NCBI GenBank assembly: GCA_945883625.1
Contig: CAMCXW010000017.1
Location: 1 to 46,640 of the forward strand
Length of the DNA: 46,640 nt
Direction: 5' to 3'
From: Spirosoma fluviale
GTDB taxonomy: Bacteria > Bacteroidota > Bacteroidia > Cytophagales > Spirosomataceae
In this document: piece by piece, positions 1 through 6,488 of the stretch
Layout of the letters: each line of letters opens with the position of its first letter
How positions within the stretch are numbered: position 1 is the stretch's first letter
Notes under the pieces: generated by a model
Seen by the model: the letters and a program-made list of their open reading frames with translations, nothing else
What the model was told of the DNA's origin: nothing
Database searches by the model: none
Position numbers and translations under genes: made by a program

Positions 1-711
1 GCTCCAGCCTTGCAGTCACGCCCTTTGGCAGATATTTTAAAAGAATCTGAGGCTTGGTCGATTGGTGAATATGCCTCGGCATTGATTAAGGGCGGATGGA
101 TGTCGGCCGCGGAAAAGGACGCGATTGCTGGTAAGTTGGCCTACTGGACGGGACTTTCCAAAGAATTGTGTTTGCAGTCCAATTTACGTGTAGACGAGAA
201 TCGTTTTTATAAATCCTTGCGTCGGGCGGATGGTTTGTCCGTGGGTCGTTTGGATGCTCGCTTTACCGGAAGGAACTTGGATGATGGGGGGGAATATGTG
301 GATTTTGATCCATCGTTTGCCAACATAGACGGGCCGTTTACGTCGACGATCAACGCGTATATGCAGAAGGAATTGAAGTTTAAGGAGGAGAAGGGCTATA
401 ATGTGTTTGGGGATGTGTATCCGTGGTCGTACAAGAATGTGCAGAATAAGTATTTGAATGTGGCGGAGAGTTTGCGGGATGCGATGGCGAAGAATCCGGC
501 GTTGAAGGTGTATTTAGGTTGTGGGTATTATGACTTTGCGACCCCGTATTTTACGGCTTTATATGACATTGAGCACATGTTTTTACGTCCGGAGCAACGG
601 AGCCGGGTGGACATCAAAATGTATGAGTCGGGCCACATGTATTACATCCACAAACCATCTTTGATTCAGTTCAAAAAGGATATGGATGGCTTTTTCGATT
701 CGTCAAAATAA
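1..711 (+). CDS. S10-type serine carboxypeptidase, C-terminal part (5' end outside window)
   Basis: Open from the first base of the window, so the N-terminal part with the nucleophile serine is missing; 236 residues are visible. The end matches peptidase family S10: an aspartate in the context GYYDFATPYF and a histidine in ESGHMYYIH, the usual positions of the catalytic Asp and His of these alpha/beta-hydrolase exopeptidases, which remove C-terminal residues from peptides and are normally exported. An ATG-like internal start is not needed; the frame simply continues from upstream. It ends 24 bp before a tRNA gene on the same strand. Family assignment is from motif order; substrate unknown. 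Confidence 0.8.
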   Translation, partial: APALQSRPLADILKESEAWSIGEYASALIKGGWMSAAEKDAIAGKLAYWTGLSKELCLQSNLRVDENRFYKSLRRADGLSVGRLDARFTGRNLDDGGEYVDFDPSFANIDGPFTSTINAYMQKELKFKEEKGYNVFGDVYPWSYKNVQNKYLNVAESLRDAMAKNPALKVYLGCGYYDFATPYFTALYDIEHMFLRPEQRSRVDIKMYESGHMYYIHKPSLIQFKKDMDGFFDSSK

Positions 712-716
712 ATTGA

Positions 717-724
717 TAACTTTG
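717..724 (+). promoter_or_regulatory. Putative -7 box of the tRNA-Ser promoter
   Basis: TAACTTTG fits the Bacteroidota -7 consensus TANNTTTG and lies 11 bp before the mature tRNA 5' end, overlapping the carboxypeptidase stop region. No clear -33 TTTG is seen. Confidence 0.45.
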
Positions 725-735
725 CCATCCCAATT

Positions 736-823
736 AGAGGGGTGTCCGAGTGGTTTAAGGAGCACGCTTGGAAAGCGTGTGTAGGTCTCAAGCTTACCGA
801 GGGTTCGAATCCCTTCCCCTCTA
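736..823 (+). tRNA. tRNA-Ser (anticodon GGA)
   Basis: Full cloverleaf by eye: seven-pair acceptor stem (736-742 with 816-822), T8-G9, a D-arm nearly identical to Escherichia coli tRNA-Ser(GGA), anticodon stem CACGC/GCGTG with loop TTGGAAA (anticodon GGA, reads TCC/TCT), a long variable arm as expected for serine, and T-loop TTCGAAT. CCA is not encoded. The first pair is A-T rather than the usual G-C and the discriminator is A. Confidence 0.97.
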
Positions 824-825
824 CG

Positions 826-857
826 AAGCCTTTCAGCGTTAGCTGGGAGGCTTTTTT
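826..857 (+). terminator. Intrinsic terminator after tRNA-Ser
   Basis: AAGCCT (826-831) pairs with AGGCTT (847-852), with an inner CAGC/GCTG helix, followed by a T run. It lies directly after the tRNA. Confidence 0.8.
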
Positions 858-941
858 GTTTATGAGAGCAGGTTAATCTAATTTTTGATTGGAACGTAAA
901 GATTCCGGCTTTGAATTTTATTGATGCTAAGTTATTTGTCA

Positions 942-961
942 TATCAATGAATTGATAATCT
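942..961 (+). repeat. 20-bp direct repeat, copy 1, upstream of TA module
   Basis: TATCAATGAATTGATAATCT. The first 16 bases form an inverted repeat TATCAAT-GA-ATTGATA. An identical copy lies at 1578-1597, so the two copies bracket the RHH/MazF-type pair exactly. Confidence 0.9.
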
Positions 962-971
962 GTCTACAGAC

Positions 972-1002
972 TTGCGGTATATACTATTAATATATACCTT
1001 TG
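972..1002 (+). promoter_or_regulatory. Promoter of the RHH/MazF-type TA operon
   Basis: TTG at 972-974 and TACCTTTG at 995-1002, 20 bp apart, fit the Bacteroidota -33/-7 pattern. Transcription would start near 1007, about 11 nt before the ATG at 1018. Confidence 0.65.
977..997. promoter_or_regulatory. Candidate autoregulatory operator in the TA promoter
   Basis: GTATATA (977-983), seven-base spacer, TATATAC (991-997): a perfect inverted repeat between the -33 and -7 boxes and entering the -7 box. This is where a ribbon-helix-helix antitoxin would bind to repress its own operon; the binding itself is inferred. Confidence 0.6.
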
Positions 1003-1017
1003 AAAAAAATCAAACAT

Positions 1018-1248
1018 ATGAAAATTTTATCGCTTAAGTTGGACGACGATATTTTTAACGAAACGGAAGAAATAACGGCACAATTGCGCTTGGCGCGGAA
1101 TCGGTATATCAACGAAGCGGTCAATATGTATAATCTGGTACAAAAAAGAAGATTATTGAAAAAGGCTTTAGCTAAGGAATCTGCCGTGGCTGCCCTTGAA
1201 TCCATGGAAATTTTGCGGGAGTTCGATCAGCTTTTCGATGGAAATTAA
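1018..1248 (+). CDS. Ribbon-helix-helix-like antitoxin of a MazF-type TA pair
   Basis: A 76-residue protein. The N-terminal KILSLKLDDDIFNETEEI looks like the DNA-binding beta-strand and first helix of MetJ/Arc-type (RHH) antitoxins; the charged C-terminal half (VQKRRLLKKALAKES) would wrap the toxin. I chose ATG 1018 over the TTG at 1000 because the TTG overlaps the -7 box. The stop lies 11 bp inside the next gene, whose ATG is 1238, the usual translational coupling of antitoxin before toxin. A palindrome upstream suggests autorepression. The antitoxin role rests mainly on size, fold impression and the neighbour. Confidence 0.75.
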   Translation: MKILSLKLDDDIFNETEEITAQLRLARNRYINEAVNMYNLVQKRRLLKKALAKESAVAALESMEILREFDQLFDGN

Positions 1249-1573
1249 GCAATATGATATCTGGTTGGCGAATTTAAATCCGAGCAAAGGCACAGAGGCT
1301 GGCAAAACAAGGCCAGTTGTTATTGTTCAGACAGATCTATTGAATACCATACATTTGTCCACGCTTATCTGTCCAGTAACAACCAATGTCCAACAGGAAT
1401 TAGAATACCTGCGAATACATTTGGCAAAAGGTCAATTAGATGAATTGAGTGATGTGTTGGTAGACCAAATTCGGGCCATCGATAATACGCGATTGATATC
1501 AAAATTAGGTCGATTGACGCAGGCACAACAGTTGAAGTTGAAAGCTAATTTGCGTATTGTGCTTGATTTGTAG
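1238..1573 (+). CDS. MazF/PemK-like toxin (endoribonuclease type)
   Basis: A 111-residue protein of the MazF/PemK/CcdB-fold toxin family, which cleaves mRNA at short sequence motifs and arrests growth unless bound by its antitoxin. The signature is near the N-terminus: YDIWLANLNPSKGTEAGKTRPVV, residues about 6-28, corresponding to the G-D-x-W/V...L-x-P-x-x-G-S/T-E...R-P-x-V motif, including the Arg/Thr involved in catalysis. The longer frame beginning at 1196 would lie inside the antitoxin gene; ATG 1238 gives the family-typical length and an 11-bp overlap. It sits between two 20-bp repeats. Confidence 0.88.
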   Translation: MEIKQYDIWLANLNPSKGTEAGKTRPVVIVQTDLLNTIHLSTLICPVTTNVQQELEYLRIHLAKGQLDELSDVLVDQIRAIDNTRLISKLGRLTQAQQLKLKANLRIVLDL

Positions 1574-1577
1574 ACAT

Positions 1578-1597
1578 TATCAATGAATTGATAATCT
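1578..1597 (+). repeat. 20-bp direct repeat, copy 2, between the two TA modules
   Basis: Identical to 942-961 and again containing the TATCAAT-GA-ATTGATA palindrome. It begins 4 bp after the toxin stop and 67 bp before higB. Confidence 0.9.
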
Positions 1598-1637
1598 TCA
1601 TTTTCTCAACTAGTTATCAGTTTTTTATATTTAAAAT

Positions 1638-1659
1638 GTTATCTTTCGAGATAACTTTG
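1638..1659 (+). promoter_or_regulatory. higBA promoter -7 box overlapped by a palindrome
   Basis: GTTATCT (1638-1644), TTCG, AGATAAC (1649-1655) is a perfect 7-bp inverted repeat. Its right arm overlaps TAACTTTG (1652-1659), a TANNTTTG -7 box. A bound HigA would block this promoter. The box ends only 4 bp before the ATG at 1664, predicting a transcript with almost no leader. Confidence 0.6.
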
Positions 1660-1663
1660 CTAA

Positions 1664-1999
1664 ATGCAAAGAACCATACTCTTTTATGGAAATTACTTTA
1701 TTGAGTTTTACTCCATCCAAGATGAAAAACTGAAGACGAAAATTAAATATGTGTTTCAATTAATTAGACAAACAAACCAAGTTCCCGAGAAATTTTTTAA
1801 ACATTTAACAGGAACAAATGGACTTTATGAAATTCGAGTTGAGTATAAATCGAATATTTATAGAATATTTTGTTGTTTTGATGAAGGTTCTATTATCGTA
1901 CTTTTAAATGTTTTTCAAAAGAAAACTCAAAAGACTCCTAAATCAGAACTTGAAAAAGGATTAAAATTAATGGAGGACTACTTCAAGCTAAAAAAATAA
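1664..1999 (+). CDS. higB: HigB-like toxin (RelE superfamily, Gp49-like)
   Basis: A 111-residue protein resembling the phage-derived Gp49-like/HigB family (RelE fold ribosome-dependent mRNA interferases). Seen: the central block GTNGLYEIRVEYKSNIYRIFCCFDEGSIIVLLNVFQKK, with the typical L-(Y/W)-E-x-R...Y-R-(I/V)-x-(C/F) and L-x-x-F-x-K-K-T-x-K-T-P pattern, followed by a C-terminal helix. Toxin-before-antitoxin order with a 4-bp gap to an HTH antitoxin is the HigBA arrangement. The gene is AT-rich compared with the flanking housekeeping genes, which fits horizontal arrival. Confidence 0.85.
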   Translation: MQRTILFYGNYFIEFYSIQDEKLKTKIKYVFQLIRQTNQVPEKFFKHLTGTNGLYEIRVEYKSNIYRIFCCFDEGSIIVLLNVFQKKTQKTPKSELEKGLKLMEDYFKLKK

Positions 2000-2003
2000 G
2001 TTC

Positions 2004-2303
2004 ATGAATACATACGCTGGAGTTCAAAATTTTGAAGAATTAATCAACTTAGAACACGGAGAAATTGGCTCCCAATCTAGAACCGAATTTGAGAAAAACG
2101 CGCATATGTTTATCGTAAGTGAAATGCTTAAAGAAGCGAGAAAAGAAGCAAATCTGACGCAAGAACAATTGGCCGAGAAAACGGGGACAAAAAAAAGCTA
2201 CATTTCAAAAATTGAGAATGCCAAAGGAAATATACAACTCTCGACGCTAATTAAGATTTTTGAAGTTGGATTGAATAAAAGAATAGGACTTACCTTTTTA
2301 TAA
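2004..2303 (+). CDS. higA: HigA-like antitoxin (XRE-family HTH)
   Basis: A 99-residue protein. Residues about 40-92 form a Cro/C1-type helix-turn-helix: LKEARKEANLTQEQLAEKTG-TKKSYISKIENAKGNIQLSTLIKIFE. It begins 4 bp after higB and would neutralise HigB and repress the operon, probably at the palindrome 1638-1655. It has an N-terminal extension of about 35 residues (FEELINLEHGEIGSQSRTEF) that resembles the toxin-binding arm of other HigA proteins. Confidence 0.87.
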   Translation: MNTYAGVQNFEELINLEHGEIGSQSRTEFEKNAHMFIVSEMLKEARKEANLTQEQLAEKTGTKKSYISKIENAKGNIQLSTLIKIFEVGLNKRIGLTFL

Positions 2304-2344
2304 ATTAATTTGCAAATAAACTTATAATCTAAACCTACATCCTT

Positions 2345-2938
2345 ATGAAAAACCTCCTAATCCTCCTGCTACTCGCTAGTTTCACTTCCAACGCTCAATG
2401 GAAAGACCTGTTCAACGGCAAAGACCTCAAAGCCTGGAAAACCAGCGAAAACCCCACTTCCTTCCGCGTCGAAAACGGTGAACTCATCATCGAAGGCCCC
2501 CGCGCTCACCTCTTCTACGAAGGCCTTAATCTTAGAAATTTCGAAGTACACGCCCGCGTGAAAACCTATCCAGGTGCTAATTCTGGCTTATATGTATGTA
2601 CCGCTTTCCTAGAAAAAGACTGGCCAAAACAAGGCTATGAAATTCAGGTGAATAATTCGCACACCGACTGGCGACGTACGGCTTCTGTCTATGGCATTCA
2701 AGATGCCAAAGAAACCTACGCCAAAGACGGCGAGTGGTTTGACCTGAATGTAATCGTTCAAGGAAATAAAATCACAACGAAAATCAACGGCCAAACCGTG
2801 ATCGATTATACTGAAACCGCTGAACGTGCCAACGGCACCGATCCGCGTAAACTTCAACCAGGAACCATTGCGATTCAAGCACACGATCCTAAAAGCAAGG
2901 TGGCGTACCAACAAATTCAAGTGCGGGAAATCAAGTGA
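2345..2938 (+). CDS. Secreted DUF1080 (3-keto-disaccharide hydrolase-like) protein
   Basis: A 197-residue protein with a signal peptide (MKNLLILLLLASFTSNAQ) and one DUF1080/3-keto-disaccharide hydrolase domain, a concanavalin-like jelly roll: WKDLFNGKDLKAWK near residue 19, then FEVHARVKTYPGANSGLYV, GYEIQVNN and GTIAIQAHD, all conserved landmarks. Members act on 3-keto-glycosides or bind sugars in the periplasm; the substrate here is unknown. The coding strand is visibly C-rich, unlike the G/T-rich + genes elsewhere in the window. A rhodanese gene follows with a TGATG stop/start overlap. Confidence 0.88.
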   Translation: MKNLLILLLLASFTSNAQWKDLFNGKDLKAWKTSENPTSFRVENGELIIEGPRAHLFYEGLNLRNFEVHARVKTYPGANSGLYVCTAFLEKDWPKQGYEIQVNNSHTDWRRTASVYGIQDAKETYAKDGEWFDLNVIVQGNKITTKINGQTVIDYTETAERANGTDPRKLQPGTIAIQAHDPKSKVAYQQIQVREIK

Positions 2939-3207
2939 TGACCCAAGCCGACTTTAAGCCACTATTAAAACACGGGAAAGTCTTTGTGCTCGATGTGCGC
3001 AATGCGAACGAATTCGAAGAAGGACATATTCCTTGGGCGAAAAACATTCCGCTCAAAGAACTCGCGCAGAGATTACACGAATTGCCAACCGATAAACCGA
3101 TCATCACGGTTTGTGGAAAAGGCGGGGGCCGCTCAGCAGATGCCGCGGTAATGATTCCCGGCGCCGACTGGCTTGAGGGAGGCACAGAGGCCTATTTTGC
3201 GCTATAA
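2938..3207 (+). CDS. Single-domain rhodanese-like protein
   Basis: An 89-residue minimal rhodanese: VFVLDVRNANEFEEGHIPWAKNIPL (residues about 15-39) is the CH2A-type motif and ITVCGKGGGRSADAA carries the catalytic cysteine in a six-residue active-site loop followed by G-R-S. Such proteins carry sulfane sulfur from thiosulfate or polysulfide. I start at the ATG overlapping the DUF1080 stop by one base, which implies coupling. It lacks the final helix of longer rhodanese domains, ending at GGTEAYFAL, so it is slightly short for the family. Confidence 0.88.
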   Translation: MTQADFKPLLKHGKVFVLDVRNANEFEEGHIPWAKNIPLKELAQRLHELPTDKPIITVCGKGGGRSADAAVMIPGADWLEGGTEAYFAL

Positions 3208-3221
3208 AAAACACAAATAAA

Positions 3222-3248
3222 AAAGAGGAGCCTTTTGAGCTCCTCTTT
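3222..3248. terminator. Bidirectional terminator between rhodanese gene and lpd
   Basis: AAAGAGGAGC (3222-3231) pairs perfectly with GCTCCTCTTT (3239-3248), loop of seven. A run on the left and T run on the right allow function for both convergent genes. Confidence 0.9.
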
Positions 3249-3252
3249 CATT

Positions 3253-4647
3253 TTATAAATCTACCGCTTCTCCATAAGCCGCTTCCGTCGCGCCCTTAAA
3301 GGCTTCTGACATGGTCGGGTGTGGATGAATCGATTTCATAATCTCGTAAGCCGTACTTTCTAATTTACGTACGACAACCGCTTCCGCAATCAGCTCAGTT
3401 ACATTGTAACCGATCATGTGTGCGCCTAATAACTCACCGTATTTGGCATCGTAAATGACTTTCACAAAACCATCACGCGCTCCGGCAGCTGTCGCTTTTC
3501 CAGAAGCCACGAATGGAAACTTACCTACTTTAATATCATAACCAGCTTCAATTGCTTTTTTCTCAGTCATACCCACCGAAGAAATTTCTGGCGTACAATA
3601 CGTACAGCCTGGAATGTTTGTATAATCCAATGCCTCCGTCTTGTGACCAGCCATTTTTTCCACACAAATAATGGCTTCTGCCGATGCCACGTGTGCCAAA
3701 GCTGGACCCGGAGTTATATCCCCAATCGCATAGTACCCAGGGATATTCGTTTCATACCAAGAGTTTACAGGAATACGTCCCTTGTCCACAATGATACCCA
3801 CTTCCTCCAAACCAATATTTTCCAAATTGCAAATCACACCCGCCGCAGATAACACGATATCACATACGATATCTTGATTGCCGGTTGGCGTTTTAACACT
3901 CACTTTGCAACCTTTTCCTTTGCTATCCACAGACTCAACACTTGACGATGTCAAAATGTCGATACCCATTTTCTTGTACTGCTTCGCCAATTCTTTGGAT
4001 ACATCTTCATCCTCTACGGGAACGATGTTTGGCATAAATTCTACGATCGTTACTTTAGTTCCCATCGCTGCATATACATATGCAAATTCTACACCGATCG
4101 CACCTGAACCGATGATCACCATCGAATCCGGTCGCTTTTCCAAAGTCATCGCCTTCCGGTATTCAATCACTTTTTCACCGTCAATTGGGATATTCGGTAA
4201 TGCACGCGCCCGAGTTCCCGTCGCAATCATGATATTTTTTCCTTCGTAAATCGTCGCTTTACCATCTGCATCCGTTACCTCCACCTTTTTGCCCGGTTGG
4301 ATTTTTCCGAATCCCATGATCACGTCGATCTTGTTTTTCTTCATCAAAAACTGAACCCCCTTGCTCATGCTATCCGCCACACCACGTGAACGCGCAATCA
4401 CCGCTGGGAAGTCGGCCTCGGCTCCTTTTACTTTAATTCCGTAATCAGCTGCATGTTTGATGTATTCAAAGACACTGGCAGATTTTAATAAGGCTTTAGT
4501 AGGAATACATCCCCAGTTCAGGCAAATGCCCCCCAAAGATTCTTTCTCCACGACTGCACATTTTAAACCTAATTGAGAAGCTCGGATAGCTGCTACATAA
4601 CCTCCCGGGCCTGTGCCTACCACGATCAAATCGTATTGTTGCGCCAT
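3253..4647 (-). CDS. lpdA: Dihydrolipoyl dehydrogenase (E3)
   Basis: 464 residues, normal for the E3 flavoprotein that reoxidises lipoamide with NAD+ in the pyruvate/2-oxoglutarate dehydrogenase complexes and the glycine cleavage system. Seen: FAD site GTGPGGYVAA (residues 11-20), redox disulfide GGICLNWGCIPTK (Cys42/Cys47), NAD site IGSGAIGVEFA, second FAD motif YAIGDITPGPALAHVASAE, and the C-terminal IHPHPTMSE with the catalytic His. The start is MAQQYDL at 4647; the frame extends 27 codons upstream without family similarity. Divergent from prfB across 81 bp. Confidence 0.97.
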   Translation of the reverse strand: MAQQYDLIVVGTGPGGYVAAIRASQLGLKCAVVEKESLGGICLNWGCIPTKALLKSASVFEYIKHAADYGIKVKGAEADFPAVIARSRGVADSMSKGVQFLMKKNKIDVIMGFGKIQPGKKVEVTDADGKATIYEGKNIMIATGTRARALPNIPIDGEKVIEYRKAMTLEKRPDSMVIIGSGAIGVEFAYVYAAMGTKVTIVEFMPNIVPVEDEDVSKELAKQYKKMGIDILTSSSVESVDSKGKGCKVSVKTPTGNQDIVCDIVLSAAGVICNLENIGLEEVGIIVDKGRIPVNSWYETNIPGYYAIGDITPGPALAHVASAEAIICVEKMAGHKTEALDYTNIPGCTYCTPEISSVGMTEKKAIEAGYDIKVGKFPFVASGKATAAGARDGFVKVIYDAKYGELLGAHMIGYNVTELIAEAVVVRKLESTAYEIMKSIHPHPTMSEAFKGATEAAYGEAVDL

Positions 4648-4697
4648 TTTATTGCTTGATTTAAATGAATGAGGCCGCAATTTAGCACAAAATCGGG

Positions 4698-4705
4698 TAT
4701 ATTTG
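4698..4705 (+). promoter_or_regulatory. -7 box of the prfB promoter
   Basis: TATATTTG matches TANNTTTG, about 24 bp before the prfB ATG. The -33 element is not obvious. Confidence 0.5.
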
Positions 4706-4728
4706 CACTTTATAAAGAAGAAAAACAC

Positions 4729-5803
4729 ATGACTAGAGACAGGTTCAATGACCTGAAAGCCAGAATAGAGGCTTTAAGGAGGTATCTTTGACTACGATCA
4801 CAAGAAATATTTAATCTCCGAACTGGAGACGGTTACGTTAGATCCCGAATTTTGGAATAATCCTGACAAAGCGGAAAGTACCATGCGCGAAATGCGTGGG
4901 CTGAAATTTTGGACAGATGGATTTGACCAATTATCCCGCGCACAAGACGATCTAGAGACTATTTGGGAATTTTATGAAATGGGGGAGGCCTCAGAACCCG
5001 AAGTAGATTCGGAAGGTGCCAAACTCGAAGCCTTACTCGAATCCCTCGAATTCCGAAAAATGATGTCGGAAGAAGGCGACAACATGAGCGCTGTACTTGA
5101 AATCAACGCCGGCGCCGGTGGTACCGAATCACAAGATTGGGCCGCCATGCTGCTACGCATGTACCACATGTGGGCCGAGAAAAATGGCTTTAAAGTGCGT
5201 TTAGTAGACGAAAACCAAGGCGACGTGGCCGGAATTAAATCTGTCACCATCGAAGTCGATGGTGAATTTGCCTATGGTAATTTGAAGTCGGAGAACGGCG
5301 TTCACCGCTTAGTGCGTATCTCGCCGTTTGACTCGAATGCCCGTCGGCACACATCTTTCGCCTCCGTCTACATTTGCCCGCTAGCAGATGATACGATTGA
5401 AATTGAAATTAATCCGGCCGACATTGATTGGGATACGTTCCGTTCAGGTGGTGCTGGAGGACAGAATGTCAATAAAGTTGAGACTGCAGTGCGCTTGACG
5501 CATAAGCCTTCGGGGATTATTATTGCGTGCCAACAAGAACGTTCGCAGTTGATGAATAAAGAAGTGGCACTTCGTCTCTTGAAATCTAAATTATACCAAA
5601 TCGAAATCGACAAGCGCAATGCAGCCCGTGCGGAAGTGGAAGCAGGTAAAAAGAAAATTGAATGGGGGTCGCAGATCCGGTCGTATGTATTAGATGATCG
5701 CCGTGTAAAAGACCACCGAACAAACCATCAGACGTCCAACACGGATGCCGTACTTGACGGTGAAATAAATGATTTTATTAAGGCGTATTTAATGGAAAAT
5801 TAA
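4729..5803 (+). CDS. prfB: Peptide chain release factor 2, with +1 programmed frameshift
   Basis: RF2 ends translation at UGA and UAA. The gene is in two frames: ATG 4729 opens a 20-codon zero frame that stops at TGA 4789-4791; after a +1 shift at CTT-T the frame continues from GAC 4790 to 5803, giving about 357 residues. The main part shows the UGA/UAA recognition tripeptide SPF (about residues 198-200) and the peptidyl-hydrolysis motif GGQ (about 243-245) in [18 protein letters not shown]. The in-frame ATG at 4883 is internal and not the true start. Expression is autoregulated: low RF2 slows termination at the TGA and favours the shift. Confidence 0.97.
4777..4792 (+). promoter_or_regulatory. 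prfB +1 frameshift site
   Basis: AGGAGG (4777-4782), TAT, CTT, TGA, C: an internal Shine-Dalgarno-like sequence three bases before the slippery CTT followed by the weak stop context TGAC. This is the textbook prfB arrangement. Confidence 0.96.
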
Positions 5804-5811
5804 TGCCCCCT

Positions 5812-5846
5812 TACCTTTGGCAAACCTTGGAGGATTGCCAAAGGTA
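5812..5846. repeat. 35-nt dispersed hairpin repeat, copy 1
   Basis: TACCTTTGGCAA (5812-5823), 11-nt loop, TTGCCAAAGGTA (5835-5846): a perfect 12-bp stem. It is identical over 35 nt to 37046-37080. It lies between the convergent prfB and the 105-residue gene below and may end transcription there, though no U-run follows on either strand. Confidence 0.9.
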
Positions 5847-5848
5847 GG

Positions 5849-6166
5849 TTATTTGGAGGACTCTGATTCGAGCTTTTTCAAATAATCAACTAACTGATCT
5901 TTCGCTAACGAAAGCGCGATACCTACCGCATACGAGGTTAATGCATTCCCAATAAAAGAAGATTCGTTTTTATCCGATTTTTTTGAAGAATCGGAAAACA
6001 AGGAATATAATAAGTAGGCTCCGGCAAGAACGCCACCTGCGATGAGGATTTGGCCGCCACGCTCTTTCGCAATTTGCTTGATATCAGCAATTTCTTCTAC
6101 TATTTCCTGCTGGTATGCAGAAGACTTCGCTTCTAACACCGCTTTTTGTTCAGTTATCTGACTCAT
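5849..6166 (-). CDS. Small single-span membrane protein, YtxH-like, unknown function
   Basis: 105 residues. A charged N-terminal helix (EAKSSAYQQEIVEEIADIKQIAKERG) precedes one membrane segment (GGQILIAGGVLAGAYLLYSLF, about 37-57), a Lys/Ser-rich linker and a second, weaker amphipathic stretch ending in DYLKKLESES. This general layout resembles YtxH-like envelope stress proteins, but I do not recognise a firm family. It overlaps the preceding holin-like gene by 17 bp, so the two are probably translated from one mRNA with the DksA-like gene. Confidence 0.7.
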   Translation of the reverse strand: MSQITEQKAVLEAKSSAYQQEIVEEIADIKQIAKERGGQILIAGGVLAGAYLLYSLFSDSSKKSDKNESSFIGNALTSYAVGIALSLAKDQLVDYLKKLESESSK

Positions 6167-6488
6167 CTTCGATTACTTCTTCACTAATTTTTTCTGGTTG
6201 GGGAGCCCGAAAGCTAGCGACTAATAAAAGTCCCACCACTAAACTTATTCCAGCTACGATTAAATAGCCCCAAAATGCGCTAGAAAGCCATTGGTTGATT
6301 GCATTCGCGAGGCCCATCAAGGCAAATATTCCGGCGATGCCAAAGGCAAAAGCAATAATAATGAACTTGAAAATTCGTTCCAATAAGGCTTCCAAACGCT
6401 CCTGAATATCCAGTTTGATGATCTCAAACTGCGTCTTCAAGTAGTTTGTGACTAGTTCGACCAGCCTATTGTTTTCGAAAAATCCCAT
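6150..6488 (-). CDS. Phage-holin-like (DUF1469-type) two-span membrane protein
   Basis: 112 residues with an amphipathic N-terminal helix (LVELVTNYLKTQFEIIKLDIQERLEALL) and two membrane helices (about 42-62 FIIIAFAFGIAGIFALMGLA and 72-93 FWGYLIVAGISLVVGLLLVA), then an acidic tail. This is the layout of the Phage_holin_3_6/DUF1469 family, chromosomal membrane proteins that despite their name are not lysis proteins. Its ATG follows the DksA-like stop with no gap (TAA-ATG), and its end overlaps the next gene, which marks a tight three-gene operon. Confidence 0.78.
   Translation of the reverse strand: MGFFENNRLVELVTNYLKTQFEIIKLDIQERLEALLERIFKFIIIAFAFGIAGIFALMGLANAINQWLSSAFWGYLIVAGISLVVGLLLVASFRAPQPEKISEEVIEDESDN

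Noticed and set aside
703-942. 79-residue ORF on the minus strand over tRNA-Ser
   Set aside because: It is the complement of the tRNA and its terminator; no family pattern or start signal.
1196-1237. Upstream extension of the MazF-like toxin frame
   Set aside because: Lies inside the antitoxin gene; ATG 1238 gives the family length and a normal overlap.
942-1597. CRISPR-like repeat pair
   Set aside because: Only two copies 636 bp apart with genes between them; no array.
4883-5803. prfB as an ordinary gene starting at ATG 4883
   Set aside because: The frameshift element and upstream frame starting at 4729 supply the missing N-terminal 51 residues of RF2.
6150-6488. Prophage remnant, because of the holin-like gene
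   Set aside because: No other phage genes; this holin-like family is common in chromosomes next to housekeeping genes.
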